The translations under genes were made by a program, and so were the position numbers. Positions 1 through 13,298 of a stretch of DNA of 64,000 bases are shown here, one piece after another. Location: NCBI GenBank assembly GCA_947044365.1, contig OX345638.1:3519201-3583200 (forward strand), given 5' to 3'. The first letter of the stretch is position 1. Each line of letters begins with the position of its first letter. This DNA is from Petrosia ficiformis. Its lineage: Eukaryota; Porifera; Demospongiae; Haplosclerida; Petrosiidae. Below the pieces are notes generated by a model. It saw nothing but the letters and a program-made list of their open reading frames with translations. It made no database searches and had not been told where the DNA came from.

Positions 1-410
1 ATAGGTAGATACGTAGATAGGTAGATAGTTGGATAGGTAGATATGTAGATAGATAGATAGGTAGAGCGGTTAACGGGTAGATGGGTACGTGGGTAGATGA
101 ATAGTTGGATGAATGGATGGACGGATGGATGGATGGATGTATGAATTGAATCATGGATCTATGGACGGATGTGTTGGTGGGTGGATAGATAGATAGATAG
201 ATAGAGAGATAGATAGATAGGGATATTGATAGTGATATAGCTACAAATTTAGGTTGATAAATATGTAAGATATCAATAAATTTAGATAGATGCATATATA
301 GCTATATAGACAGACAGATACATACTTCGTTAGAAAAATATATAGATTAGATAAATAGATAGATAGGTAGATAGGTAGATAGAGAGATATAGAGATAGAG
401 AGATAGATGA
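1..410. repeat. GATA/GGTA/GGAT microsatellites with unique module C, copy 0
   Basis: Simple-sequence tracts of GATA, GGTA and GGAT. A non-simple stretch at about 225-345 contains CTACAAATTTAGGTTGAT and TACTTCGTTAGA. It recurs in the same orientation at about 7862-7975 and 9057-9180, so it is called module C here. No gene is visible; short open frames are simple-repeat translations. Confidence 0.85.
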
Positions 411-1045
411 ATACCTTGACAGGATAGACAAGATAGACAGGATATACAGGATAGACAGGAATGACAGGATAGACAGGATAGACATGACAGACATCATAGA
501 CACAATTGACAGGATAGACAAAATAAATATAGTACAAATGCAGGATAGACAGGATAGACAGGATTGGCTTTGTAGAAAAGATAGACAGGATAAACATGGT
601 ACACATGGAGGGTAGACTGGATAGACAGGATAGAAAGGATAGATATGGTAGACAGGATAGTCAAGATAGACAGGACAGACAGGATAGAGAGGATTTACAG
701 GACAGACAAGATAAACAATATAGACAGGATGGTCATGATAGACAGGATAGACAGGATAGAAGGGATAAAATGTATGGACAGGATAGACAGGATAGTAATG
801 ATAGACAGGTTAAACAGGATAGGCAGCATAGACAAGATCGAGAGTATAGACACGATAGACAGAGTAAAATTGGAGGATAGACAGTATAGAGAGGATAGAC
901 AGGATAGACAAGATAAACAGTATAGACAGGATAGACAGGATAGTCATGATAGACAGGATAGACAAGATTGACAGGATAGACAAGATATACAGGATAGACA
1001 GGATAGTCAAGATAGAAAGTATAGACAGGATAGACAGGACATATA
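411..1045 (+). repeat. 9-bp minisatellite (CAGGATAGA)n, left array
   Basis: About 70 degenerate copies of the 9-bp unit CAGGATAGA. Because nine is a multiple of three, the array is open in several frames on both strands, which produces spurious proteins rich in DRQ or YPV. The same unit is present inverted at 18089-20055, so the two arrays bracket the repeat complex in opposite orientation. Confidence 0.92.
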
Positions 1046-1620
1046 CATATACAGATAAATGGATACGTCAAGAAATTCATAAGTACATAGGTAGAAACAG
1101 ACAAACGAACAGACAGAGAAACACTCTGACTGACAGACAAACGGTCAGACAGACTGATATATAGAGAAAAATAGAGTTAGAAATTAGACAGATAGATATA
1201 TAGATAGATACAAAAATACAAAAATTGATAGAACTTGATTAATATAGATAGATAGACTATTGGATGGATGGATGGATGGATGGATGAATGGGCATTTCAT
1301 TTAATGAATGGATGAAAGTTTGAATGAATGCATGGAAGGATGGAGAGATGGATGGATGGATCGATGGATAGATACATAGACAATAAATGTTTAGATACGT
1401 AAATAGGTAGATAGATAGAATGATAGTTAGAGAATTAGACCGATAAATAGATAGCACACAATATAAATCGATAGATAGATATATAAGAAGAATAATTGTG
1501 TAGATAAATGTGTACATAAGAATTAGATCCTTGGATAAATACATGCTTAGATAAAGAGATATAAATAAATACAGGTTTATAAGGGAAGATAGGTATATAC
1601 AGTATATCCTCACCAATTTG
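1046..1620 (+). repeat. Module B, copy 0 (partial)
   Basis: Starts with the stretch containing ACAGATAAATGGATACGTCA, runs through a GACA/CAGACA-rich part and then GGAT/GAAT repeats and GATA-like sequence. The same order is seen at 7010-7740, 10000-10980 and 17400-18088, all in direct orientation. Short GGAT/GATA frames here are not genes. Confidence 0.8.
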
Positions 1621-2954
1621 AACAGCTTTACATCAAATCAATGTCTTCTCGTTGAGTCATCTGCTGGATTCCACTTGTGTCTGGAGGATTCTGGAGTGGT
1701 CAATAGGAGTACATAATTAACAATTAACCTAACTTTGGGAATAACTAAACATACTGTAGAGGGATTTACATTAATATTGAATGAATATGCGTATGAATGA
1801 GGGAGGAGCAATCAAATGGAATACATAATATTATTCACTTACTGAATAGAACTCGTAATATTAGCTACAGTTAACTTGTGGAAACATTCACATGACTGAG
1901 AAATTTAACTTTGGTAATGAACTAAACATGTTATACAGTTCATATGTGCTTAGGTGAAACCTGCATTACAAAATTCCCAATACTAACTGAGCAAATGTTT
2001 GGACGTTAATCTTTAGAAGAAAGGGGGGAAAGACTAAAATACGTATGTTAGTTCAAACCTAAACATGTTAATAGTGATTTGTGATAATAATAGATGAACG
2101 ACTGAAGAGCGGGGGATGGAAATTCATAGGTTTTGAAACTTACTGAGAAATTGTTATGAAAACACTATACTTGAGGTGCTATATTTGAGTACTAAATAAT
2201 ATTCTATCAAATCCCTTCCTTGTACTCATATTTTAAACAATATTAGAAAGCATACGAAGGAATGTCTTGGAAGTGACAGCAATCAGAATTAACCTGACCT
2301 CTACGGAGGACCTGGAGTGTGGAACAAATACATAACATTCAACAGCTCACTCTATAAAATACAATTTCCACTCTGAATGTGTAATGTCACCCTTAGTAGC
2401 TATCTACAGAATGGGAATAGAATGTTGGACATAATCATTGTAAAATTACTAGCATCAGTTGAAAGTCCTCAGAAACATTGTAGAAAGGATTTCATTTTCA
2501 ACACAGCCAGTACATTCTAGTAAGAGAAAATGGAGTTATATTTTAATGAAAACTCACAGGTTTAATTCTCAATCAGCAATCACTATCACATATTTCTCTC
2601 TCATTTTAGAATGTCCATCTGAACAATGAACATACCCACCATTTTCAGTTAATTAATAATAGTTATTGGTAACATTAATTAACTAGTAACAGTAATAAAC
2701 TAATTAATTTTATTACTTCACTGTTTAATTAACAGTTTAAATAATGATATAATTAATTAAACTATCAATAAATTAATATTTAATTACTTATTAACTATAG
2801 ATAATTACTGTTGATAAAATTAAAACATTTCATATTATGAACACCTACAGTATCACGCATTATTAAAAGTATTTCGAGAATGAGAACTACTCTGCTGCGT
2901 CGTTCCACAGCTAGAATACAGCAACCTCTTGTAAATATAAACTGTTTGAGAACA

Positions 2955-3200
2955 GCAAGACCTACCAAGAACTACCAACAAGTACCAAGAACTACCAAGA
3001 ACTAAAAGAAATAAAAGAACTACAAGATCACAAGAACTACTACGACATAAATAATATTGTCAACTACAAAAGCTGCAGCAAGAACTACCGGAACTACGAA
3101 GAACTTCAAGAACTACCAAGAACTACCAAAAACCTTCAAGAAATACAAACAATTACCAACAACTACAAGAACTACCAAGAACTAAGAATTACATATCACA
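2955..3200 (+). repeat. Degenerate ~10-bp minisatellite (AACTACCAAG)n
   Basis: Irregular repeats of AACTACCAAG and variants. The corresponding stretch of the next large copy lies at about 11540-11815. Confidence 0.8.
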
Positions 3201-6200
3201 TGAGAAGAACTACAAGTACATATTAAATGTGTATGAAAAACATAAAATGATTAACTTACCAATAGAGATTCCTCTCTGAAACTGTGCACGCACGGGGTAA
3301 CTCAAGATACTATACTTGGGAGTAACAAAATACATTATATATGGGATTTATAATTGTGATGAATGAAGGAATATACAAACAATGGAAGAGTGTTTGACAG
3401 TATACAAAACTTACGACACAAACCATCATGTATTTACAAGAAACGATGTTATCAAATTTTGAACACAAAGCGATTACTCATCTTTGAGTAAATGGACCGC
3501 ACCTATGAAAGGTAACTTGGGGAAAAGTAAACATATATAATGCTACATCTCTAGATATAATGAGTACATGAATGGTGGAACGGACTACATTAACTTATAC
3601 AACTACTTAGTAAAATAAATATATATAAATCAACTTAACTTGAATGAAGTCTAAGCATAAGAATCGGTCCACTACACCTGGCATCGACCTACAACCTAAC
3701 TTGGGAAGCAAACTCAACATATTAACTAGTGCAATTATAGTTATAATTATTGAATGAATATACAAATGATGGAAGAGTGCTTGATAGTATACAAAACTTA
3801 CCACAGTAACCAAATAACTACCTTGTATTTATAACAAACGTCTTAAGAGAGATCCTAAACTTGTGATTTGAAAAGAAATCATTGCTAAACTCAGTTTGTG
3901 AACACAAACTGATCACTGTTTCTTGAGGAAATAGATCACTCCGATGAAATGAAACTTGAAGGAAAAATAAACATATATAATACTGCATTTACATTTATAT
4001 TGGGTATATGAATGGTGGAATGGGCTACTGAAAATTATACGACTACTGAGTAAAACTAATGATAACAACGTATAAATCAACTTAACTGGAGTGACATCAA
4101 ACTCAAAGAACAAAGAACCATCGCACCACTACAACTTGCATCGACCTAAGAACCTAACTTTGGAAACAAACTAAACACATGAATTAGTGCACCTGTGTTA
4201 TAATGAATGAATGAATATGCAAATGATGGAAGTGGTTTGGATTGGTATATGCACGTAACTTACGGCACCAAACAAATAACTCTATTGCAGAGTAAAATTA
4301 CATGGAACGAAAATGAGAAATACCTCAAACTGTGTACACAATGAAATCAGTCCTCATCGAACAAATGGACTCCTCCTATGAAACAGAACTTGGGGATATA
4401 GTAAACATTAAATACTGCATTTACAATTGTAATCAGTACATGAATAATGGAAAGTTACATAATCTAGTTAATCTCATACGCTTACCAAGTAAGGTTCTTG
4501 ATGAGAACAGGTAAATTAACTTAGAAACTGAATACTGGAGTCTGCATAACTGACATAAAGAATGCAGGATAGATTGTTTGGGAGACTCGCAATTGTAATG
4601 TACAGAACTTAAATGTCTGTAGGTTGGAAAATTCACAAGGTTGACTGGAGACTGGAGATAAGACAAGACAGACGACTGGTGATTTCACATGTTTAGGGAA
4701 TGGAGATTTCACAAACAATTAGAGTGATAATTCAAATAGAAAACTCCAGATTTGACGATAATGGAGCATGGAACCTGCATTCTTTCCGTGAATGTAGACA
4801 ACCGAATTAGTTAGACATAATTCATGACACTTGACACTTGAAATGAATGGGTGAGAATAATTCTGAACATTGATGTGACTTGTAGATGGAGTCATTACGA
4901 GCATTCGTCAGCGGAATTCTTAAGAATGAATATCAGCATGTCTTAACTTCGTCTTCACAATAGTAGTGCCTATGAGATGTAAGAAATAAGTGAAATTGCA
5001 ATCTAACGGTCTTACAAATTATTTTATGGTGTAATTCTACAAGACAAGAATATTTTCCTATCTAGCAAGATCAAGAACTATGAGGAACTAATACTATAAC
5101 CGAGAAAGAAGACGTTGGTATACTACAAGTTTATCAAGAAGTTTTACTACAATCAAGAAAGAAGACGTTGATATACTACAAGATCACTGTACAAACTCTC
5201 CTTTAAGACTCAATTGATGAATGAAATACACATATTGGTGATATGAATTGAATACAGAATGAATTATATGTGAAAGGTGGAATAACTCACGTATTACAAC
5301 ATCACTCCATTTTATGTCGATTGGATTCATGAAACCTAAACAAGTAACCTGGTGAAAAGGAACAAACAAAATGAATTGTGCATTTATAATTGTAATCATT
5401 GAATCATTAAACGAGCGTTGGAGTACCAAGCAATTATCATACATAAATTTATCCGCATACTCATCATATCAGACAAAACATTAATGTCACTAGAAATGGG
5501 TTGCAAGTACTCATGAAGGGACTTCATTTTGAGTCGCCTAAATGATTAGTCCGGAGTACATCATGAAGAGGGATGAGAATTCGAAGATATAATTAAAGTT
5601 TTAGCTGTAGAAAAAAGGAGATTGGAGTAATCATCAACAGTCACTAGAATTCATAAACATCCATGAATACTCACATTGATTTGTCAAAAGCAGTAGTCAC
5701 TATAACATAGGAGTCAGGGGGAGGAGTCATCTACAAGAGTCTTCATGTGGAGTCATCTGTTGGATTAAGCTAATGTGTGGAGGAATTTGGAGGAGTGAAT
5801 GGGAGTACATCATTAACCTAACTTGGGAAAGAACTAAACATATTGTAGAGTGAGTTTATATTGATTGAATATACATATGAATGTGGGGAGGAGTGAGATT
5901 TTGGAATTTGCAATTTAGACTTCCTATCATGATCTACAGCTAATTTGCAAAACAATTCACAGCACTCTGAAATCTACTCATTTATAAGTATAGTGATTAT
6001 ATGAAATGTGTACAATACATGATTAGCAATACTAACCTAGTGAATGCTTCATGTAAAATTTTACTTGAAACTAACTTGGGGAGAGAGACCTAATAAAACT
6101 TAAGTTAGCGGAAAACTAATCCTGTTTGACAGTGACTTTACGATAGTGACTACATATATGAAACTTAGTAGAGTGTGGAATTTTAATTTCCTAACTTACT

Positions 6201-6837
6201 GAGTATTTGTCTTTAAATCACCAAGTTTTGAGAGATTTAAACCAGCCGGAGGAACAATAAATCCTTTCGTAGAAAAGGGACCATAATTAAATAACTGAAG
6301 TTTAAGGAAAACTAAACATGTTAACGAGTGCATTTATTATTATAATGAATTAATCTATGATCGAGGGGAATAAAATCACACCAACGAAATATGAACAACA
6401 AATAAAATTTGCTGAAGTTCATCTGCTAAATGTAAAGTACCAGAAATATGAAGCAATTCAAATAATAAAATAACAGTCTCAAATCAATGTGCAATGCATT
6501 CATTCTATCTCACAAGACAAGAATATATTTATAACTAGTGAGCACCTAAGAACAACTAACAAGGAAATGATATGTTATTAACCAGAAAGTGGTATGTTGA
6601 AAGACGGGTAGGTAGGTATGTATGTAGGATGGTAGTTAGGTAAAGCTTCAAATTTGGGATTCAGTGTTTAGTGTTTTTGCTTTTGGGCTTAGTGTTTAGT
6701 GCTTACGATTTACTGTTTTCTATTTAGGGTGTACGTTTTATGGAATAGTGTGCAGGGTTTGGGGATGACTGTATCATAAACACGGATCAATAAACACAAA
6801 AATACATACATAAATACATACATAGATAAATAACTAG

Positions 6838-6840
<3 letters not shown>

Positions 6841-6907
<67 letters not shown>
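6841..6907. repeat. TA dinucleotide microsatellite
   Basis: Uninterrupted TA run between the end of module A and module B. A degenerate TTTAGGG-like stretch at about 6650-6735 precedes it. Confidence 0.97.
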
Positions 6908-6909
<2 letters not shown>

Positions 6910-7009
6910 CTACACAGAAAGAGAGACAAGTTGAGAGATAAAGAAATATATTTGTAGTAGACAAATAAAGCGCAATAGATAGGGAATTAAATGAATAAAT
7001 AGATAGATA

Positions 7010-7737
7010 TATAAATGCTATGATAAATATATACATATACAGATAAATAGATACGTAATGAAATTCATAAATAGATAGGTAGAAGAAGACAAACAGAAAG
7101 ACAGACAAACAGACAGAATGACAGACAAACAATCAGACAGACAGAGATATAGAGCAAAAAAGATAACAATTAAACACAGAGATAAATAGATAGATACCAC
7201 AATAGAAAGATTTAGAGAACTTACATATATAGAGAGATAGACTAACCGATGTATGGATGGATGGGTGGAAATATGAATGGATAGACGGAAGGAGGTTTGG
7301 AATGATAGAGAGATGGATGTTTTCATGGTTGCTTGGATGGATGAAAGGATGCATGGATGCATGAATGGATAGAGAGATGGCTAGATGGATTAATTTTTGG
7401 GTGTTTGGATGTTTTGATGGATGGAGCGGTTAATGGATAAATGATGGATGGATGAATGGATGGACAAAGGAATGGGAGCATGAACGGACGGATTGATGGA
7501 TGGGCGGATGAACGGACGAATGGATGAATGGAAGAATGGATGGATAGAATGCAGGATGGACAAAGAGACGGATTGACGGCTGGATAGTTGCAAACTTGGT
7601 GGTATAGATAAAGAGTTCGAAAGATAGATAAATTGAATGATGAATGACTGGATGGAGGAAGAATGCTGGGATGGATGGATGGATGGATGGATGGATGGAT
7701 GGATGGACGGATGGATGAATGGTTGGATGGATGGATG

Positions 7738-7740
<3 letters not shown>
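7010..7740 (+). repeat. Module B, copy 1
   Basis: CAGACA-rich segment followed by GGAT/GAAT-rich segment, with the recognisable stretch CACCGATGTATGGATGG-like near 7240 and GAGCGGTTAATGGATAAATG near 7430. Both marks recur in the copies at 10000-10980 and 17400-18088. Open frames rich in HPSI or LSIY on the minus strand are translations of the simple repeats. Confidence 0.85.
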
Positions 7741-7783
<43 letters not shown>

Positions 7784-9539
7784 GAGATGGATAGATAGAT
7801 AGATACATAGACAGATGGATAGATAGATGAATAGATAGATCGATAGAGAGATAGATAGATAGATACGAACCTACAAATTTAGATTGATCCATATGTAAGG
7901 TAAATATAGATATAGCTTATTAGTTAGATAGACAGAGAGATAAATACTTCGTTAGATAAATACATAGACTTGATATATATATAGATAGATAGATATGTAG
8001 ATAGGTAGATAGGTAGATAGGTATATATGTAGACATGTAGACATGCAGATATGTAGATAGGTAGATAGGTATATAGATCTGTACATAGATACGCAGATAG
8101 ACAGATAGTTAGATAGGTAGATATGTAGACAGGTAGACAGGTAGACAGGTAGACAGGTAGACAGGTAAACAGTTAGACAGATAGACAGGTAGACAGGTAG
8201 ATAGGTAGATACGTAGATAGGTACATTGGTACATAGGTGCATAAGTAGATAGGTAGATACGTAGACAGGTAGATAGGTAGATAGGTAGATAGGTAGATAG
8301 ACAGATAGACATATAGACAGAGAGACAGGTAGAAAGGTAGATAGGTAGATAGGTATATAAATAGATAGGTAGATAGTTAGATAGGTAGATAATTAGATAG
8401 ATATATTGGTCGATAAGGACGTAGGTAGCTAGTTAGATATGTAGATAGGTAAATAGGTAGATAGGTAGATAGGTAGATACGCAAATAGGCATATAGTTAG
8501 TTAGGTAGATATGCAGACATGTAGATATGTAGACAAGTAGATACGTAGACAGGTAAACAGTTAGACAGGTAGACTTGTAGACAGATAGACAGATACACAG
8601 ACAGACAGGTAGACAGGTAGACAGGTAGATAGGTAGATATGGAGATATGTAGATAGGTAGATAGGTGATAAGTATCGATCGATAAAGACATATGTAGCGA
8701 GGTAGATATGTAGAGAGGTAGAGAGATAGAGATGTAGATAGTTAGATCGGTAGATAGGTAAATAGGTAGATAGATGGATGGATAGATGGATGGATGAATG
8801 GTTGTATGGATGAATGGATGGATGGATGGATGGATGGATGGATGGATGGATGGGTGTATGGATGGATGGATGGTTGGATGGATGGATGACTGGATGGATA
8901 TATGGATGGATGGATAGATGGATGGTTGGATTGATGGATGGATGGATGGATGGATGGATGGATAGATAGATAAATAGATAGTTAGATAGATAGATGGATA
9001 GATAGATGGATAGATAGATAAATAGGTAGATCGATAGAAAGATATAGAGATAATGATAGATACAAACCTACAAATTTAGATTGATCCATATGTATGATAT
9101 CAATAGATACGTATATATCTTAGTAGTTAGATAGGCAGAGTGATACATACTTCGTCAGATACATACAGAGATTTGATATATAAAATTATATGTAGATAGG
9201 TAGATATGTAGATAGGATCACAGATATATAGGTAAATACGTTGATAGATAGGTATGCTGATAGTTAGATAGGTAGATATGTAGACAGGTAAACAGGTAGA
9301 TCGGCAGATATGTAGATATGTAGATATGTAGATACGTAGAGAAGTAGATAGGTAGATAGGTAGATACGCAGATAGGCAGATAGGCAGATAGGCAGATAGG
9401 TAGATATGTAGACAGGTAGACATGTAAACACGTAGACAGGTAGACAGGTAAACAGTTAGACAGGTAGACAGATAGATAGATAAATAGATAGATAGATAGA
9501 TAGTTAGATATATAGAAAGATAGATAGATAGATATATAA

Positions 9540-9571
<32 letters not shown>

Positions 9572-9580
9572 GTAGATAGA
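7738..9580. repeat. GATA, GGTA, CAGGTAGA and GGAT arrays with module C, copies 1 and 2
   Basis: GATA run at 7738-7868, module C at about 7862-7975, a long GGTAGATA/CAGGTAGA mosaic at 7985-8775, a GGAT array at about 8775-8965, a second C copy at about 9057-9180, then GGTA/GATA arrays to 9580. The unit drifts along the array, giving runs of AGACAGGT between AGATAGGT blocks. No gene. Confidence 0.9.
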
Positions 9581-9581
9581 A

Positions 9582-9990
9582 ACATGTTAACGAGTGCATT
9601 TATTATTATAATGAATTAATCTATGATCGAGGGGAATAAAATCACATAAACAAAATATGAACAACAAATAAAATTTGCTGAAGTTCATCTGCTAAAAGTA
9701 ACGTACCAGAAATAAGAAGCAATTAAAATAGTGAAATAACGGTCTCAAATCAGTGTGCAATGAATTCATTCTATCTCACAAGACAAGAATATGTTTCTAA
9801 CTAGTGAGCACCTAAGAACCACTAACAAGGAAATAATATGTTATTAACCAGAAAGTGGTAGGTTAAAAGACGGGTAGGTACGTAGGTAGGTAGGATGATA
9901 GTTAGGTAAAGCTTTCAATTTGGGATTCAGTGTTTAGGGTTTTAGGTTTAGGGCTTAGTATTTAGTGCTTACGTTTTACTGTTTTGTAAT
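9582..9990 (+). repeat. Module A, copy 2 (3' end only)
   Basis: AACATGTTAACGAGTGCATT at its start matches about 6315, and the match runs on to the TTTAGGG-like end of the module near 9925-9965. Only the last ~400 bp of module A are present, so this copy is a truncated duplicate placed just after microsatellites. Confidence 0.85.
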
Positions 9991-9999
9991 TAGATATAT

Positions 10000-10980
10000 A
10001 AATGATATGATAAATATATACATATACAGATAAATAGATACGTAATGAAATTCATAAATAGATAGGTAGAAGCCGACAAACAGAAAGACAGACAAACAGA
10101 CAGAATCACAGACAAACAATCAGACAGACAGAGATATAGAGAAAAAATAGATAACAATTAGACACAGAGATATATACATAGATACAAAAATAGAAAGATA
10201 GATAGAACTTACATAAATAGATAGATAGACTAACCGAAGTATGGATGGATGGGTGGAAATATGAATGGATTGACGGAAGGTGGATTGGAATGATAGATAG
10301 AAGGATGTTTGCATGGGTGCTTGGATGGATGAAAGGATGCATCGATGCATGGATGGATAGAGAGATGACTAGATGGATGAATTTTTGGAGGTTCGGATTG
10401 ATGGCTCATTGTATGTTTTGATGGATGGAGCGGTTAATGGATAAATGATGGATGGATGAATGAATGGGAGGAGGAACGGATGGATTGATGGATGGATGGA
10501 TGAATGGACGAATGGACGAATGGATGAATGGAAGAATGGATGGATAGAATGCAGGATGGACAAACAGACGGACTGACGGAGGGATAGATGGATTCTTGGA
10601 GGTATAGATAGAGAGTTCGATAGATAGATTAATTGAATGATGAATGAATGGATGGAGGGGATGAATGGAAGAGTGGGAGTAATGACTGGATGGATGGATG
10701 GAGGGATGGCGGAATGAATGAATGGAGGGTGCTATGTTTTGATGGATGGATAGATGGATGGAGGGATGGAGGGATAGAATTAAGGAAGGACAAACAGACT
10801 GACATACGGATGGACAGATGGCTGGATGGTAATAATGATGGACTGTTCGAGAAATAGATAGATATATAACTGATGTATGAATGAACGGACATTTGATTTG
10901 ATGGAGGAATGAACGAATTGATTGAATGGATGGATGGATGAATGGATGGATGGATGGATGGACGTTACGATGGATGGAAA
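10000..10980 (+). repeat. Module B, copy 2
   Basis: Same order as copy 1: CAGACA-rich part, GGAT-rich part and the GAGCGGTTAATGGATAAATG mark near 10427. It joins directly to module A copy 3 at about 10985. Confidence 0.85.
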
Positions 10981-12816
10981 AATGAATCCTTCCTTGTACT
11001 CACATTTTAAACGTTATTTGGAAGCATACATAGGAATGTTTTGGAAGTGACAGCAATCAGAATTAACCTGACTTCTACCGAAGACATGGAGTGTGGAACA
11101 AATAAAATTAACATAACCTTCAACAGCTCACTCGATATAGGATGTACTCTGAGTGTGTAATCCTACACTTAGAGTCTATCTACAAAATGGGAAAAGAATG
11201 TTGGACATATTCATTGTAATATTTAATTTACTCGCCTCAGTTATGAGTTATCATAAACATTGTTGAAAGGATTTCATTCTCAACACTGCCAGTACACTTA
11301 CTTCACTTACTTCACTGTTTAATTAACATATTAATTAATGATTATATTTAATTAAAATCTCAATAAATTAATAATTAATTACTTATTAAGTATGGTTAAT
11401 TACTGTTGATAAAATTAGAAACAGATTTGACATTATGAACACATACAGTATCACCAATAATGAAAGGTACTTCGAGAACCAGAACTACTCTGCAGTGTCT
11501 ATCTACAGCTAGAATACAGCAACCGCTTGTAATTCTAAATCGAGCAAGAACAGCAAATACCTCAAGAATTTCCTGATCTAAATAAGCTACAAGATCACAA
11601 GAACTACTATGACATACAGAATATTGTCAAATACAAAAGCTGCATCAAGAACTAAGAAGAACTAAAAGAACTACCAAGAACTACCAAGAATTACCAACAA
11701 CAACCAACAAATGCCAACAATTACCAACAACTACCAAAAACTACCAACAACGACCAACAACTACCAAAAACTACAACGACTACAACGACTACAACAACTA
11801 CCAATAACTACATATTACACGAGAAGTACTACAAATTCATATTAAATGTGTATGAAAAACATAAAATGATTAACTTACCATTAGAGAATCCTCTCTGAAA
11901 CTCTGCACGCATGAGGTAACTCATTGCACCTAAGATACTATACTTGGGAGAAACTAAATACATTATATATGGGATTTATAATTGTGATGAATGAAGGAAT
12001 ATACAAACAATTGAAGAATGCTTGACAGTATACAAAACTTACGACACAAACCATCATGTATTTATAAGAAACGATATTATCAAATTTTGAACAAAAAACG
12101 ATCCCTCATCTTTGAGTAAATGGACTGCAACTATGAAATGAAACTTGGGGAAAAGTAAACATATATAATACTATATCTACAGATATAATGAGTACATGAA
12201 TGGTGGAACGGACTACATTAACTCATACAACTACCTAGTAAAATAATTATATATAAATCAACTTAATTTGAATGAAGTCTAAGCATAAGAATCGGTCCAC
12301 TACACCTGGCATCGACCTACAACCTAACTTGGGAAGCAAACTCAACATATTAACTAGTGCGTTTATAGTTATAATTATTGAAGGAATATACAAATGATGG
12401 AAGAGTGCTTGATGGTATACAAAACTTACCACACTAACCAAATAACTACATTGTATTTATAACAAACGTCTTAAGAGAGATCCTATACTTGTGATTTGAA
12501 TAGAAATCATTGCTAAACTCAGTTTGTGGACACAAACAGATCACTGTTTCTTGCGGAAATAGATCACTCCTTTGAAATCAACTTTGAAGTAAAAATAAAC
12601 ATATATAATACTGCATTTACAATAGTAATGAGTATATGAATGGTGGAATGGGCTACTGAAAATTATACGACTATTGAGTAAAACCAGGAGCCCATAAAAA
12701 AAGAGAGGGTAGGAGCGTGAAACTCCCACGCAAACAATGAAAATCTGTGTGCACTGCATATTATAATTACGTTACTATAAATAGCGCATCAAACCACACC
12801 CCTAATTTGCAATTAA

Positions 12817-13104
12817 ATGGCATTGTGTAGTCGAGAGATTGTTAGAAGCGCTTTAAGAAGAAAGATATTGGATAACGACTCCGTGTCATCGTCATCGGGT
12901 ATCTACAAAGTAGAACAATTAATTAGAAAGAAATACCCATTGTTGGAAGTGTCGATGAACTGTATCGAGTTTGCTCCAAATCAATTAAGCCAATTGTTGA
13001 GTGTTTCCAGGAGTATCAAGAGTTTCCAGAATTTTCTTACCAACACAGAACTTAGTGAGGAGCTTTTTGTACGCATACTGCATTTCTTCAATACATTTCA
13101 CTAG
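12817..13104 (+). CDS. Short open frame inside the 750-bp transposon, unknown
   Basis: 95 codons beginning MALCSREIVRSALRRKILDN just inside the left inverted repeat. The first part is basic and could be the N-terminus of a transposon protein. No family is recognised. It faces the minus-strand frame at 13131-13298, so the element may keep the first exons of two convergent genes and have lost the middle. It may not be expressed. Confidence 0.35.
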   Translation: MALCSREIVRSALRRKILDNDSVSSSSGIYKVEQLIRKKYPLLEVSMNCIEFAPNQLSQLLSVSRSIKSFQNFLTNTELSEELFVRILHFFNTFH

Positions 13105-13130
13105 GCCTACCGAACTCACATTGCTGTTCT

Positions 13131-13298
13131 TTAAGAATAGCTCTCGAAACTTGTCTCGAATTGGATATTCATCGAAGTGTCCAGTGCTTCGGACGAGATA
13201 TCTTGCTTTTCGTTGTGGATTTCGGCCACCAGAAGCTTCCTTTTTTTTGCTGGAAGGCGCTTGGCCTTCGTAGCTGTTATAGCTGGTCTTTTAGCCAT
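13131..13298 (-). CDS. Short basic open frame inside the 750-bp transposon, unknown
   Basis: Starting at the internal ATG it reads MAKRPAITATKAKRLPAKKR and ends before the middle of the element (about 55 residues). The lysine/arginine-rich start looks like a nuclear-localisation or DNA-binding tail. It could be the remnant of an exon of an autonomous relative; there is no recognisable catalytic motif. Confidence 0.3.
   Translation of the reverse strand: MAKRPAITATKAKRLPAKKRKLLVAEIHNEKQDISSEALDTSMNIQFETSFESYS

Larger units (their letters stand above)
1620..6990 (+). repeat. Module A, copy 1 (about 5 kb, noncoding)
   Basis: AT-rich sequence with no convincing coding frame. From about 2212 on it matches 10985-16030 along nearly its whole length, with scattered substitutions and indels. 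Inside it a degenerate sub-module recurs about every 0.2 kb: AACTTGGGGAAA-type sequence, then CTAAACATATTAA, TGCATTTATAATTGTAATGA and ATGATGGAAGAGTG (for example near 1733, 1908, 3515, 3700, 3953, 4157, 4387, 5820 and 6069). Module A is therefore itself an old tandem array that was later duplicated as a block. Confidence 0.82.

Noticed and set aside
241..1616. Open frames in the left minisatellite and GATA/GGAT repeats
   Set aside because: Translations of simple repeats; the same kind recur in every module B copy.
6710..10892. Minus-strand frames rich in HPSI and YLSIY, up to 189 codons
   Set aside because: Products of GGAT and GATA microsatellites; no conservation except of the repeat.
13001..13273. 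90-codon frame overlapping the two frames of the 750-bp element
   Set aside because: It overlaps both better placed frames in another phase and has no motif.
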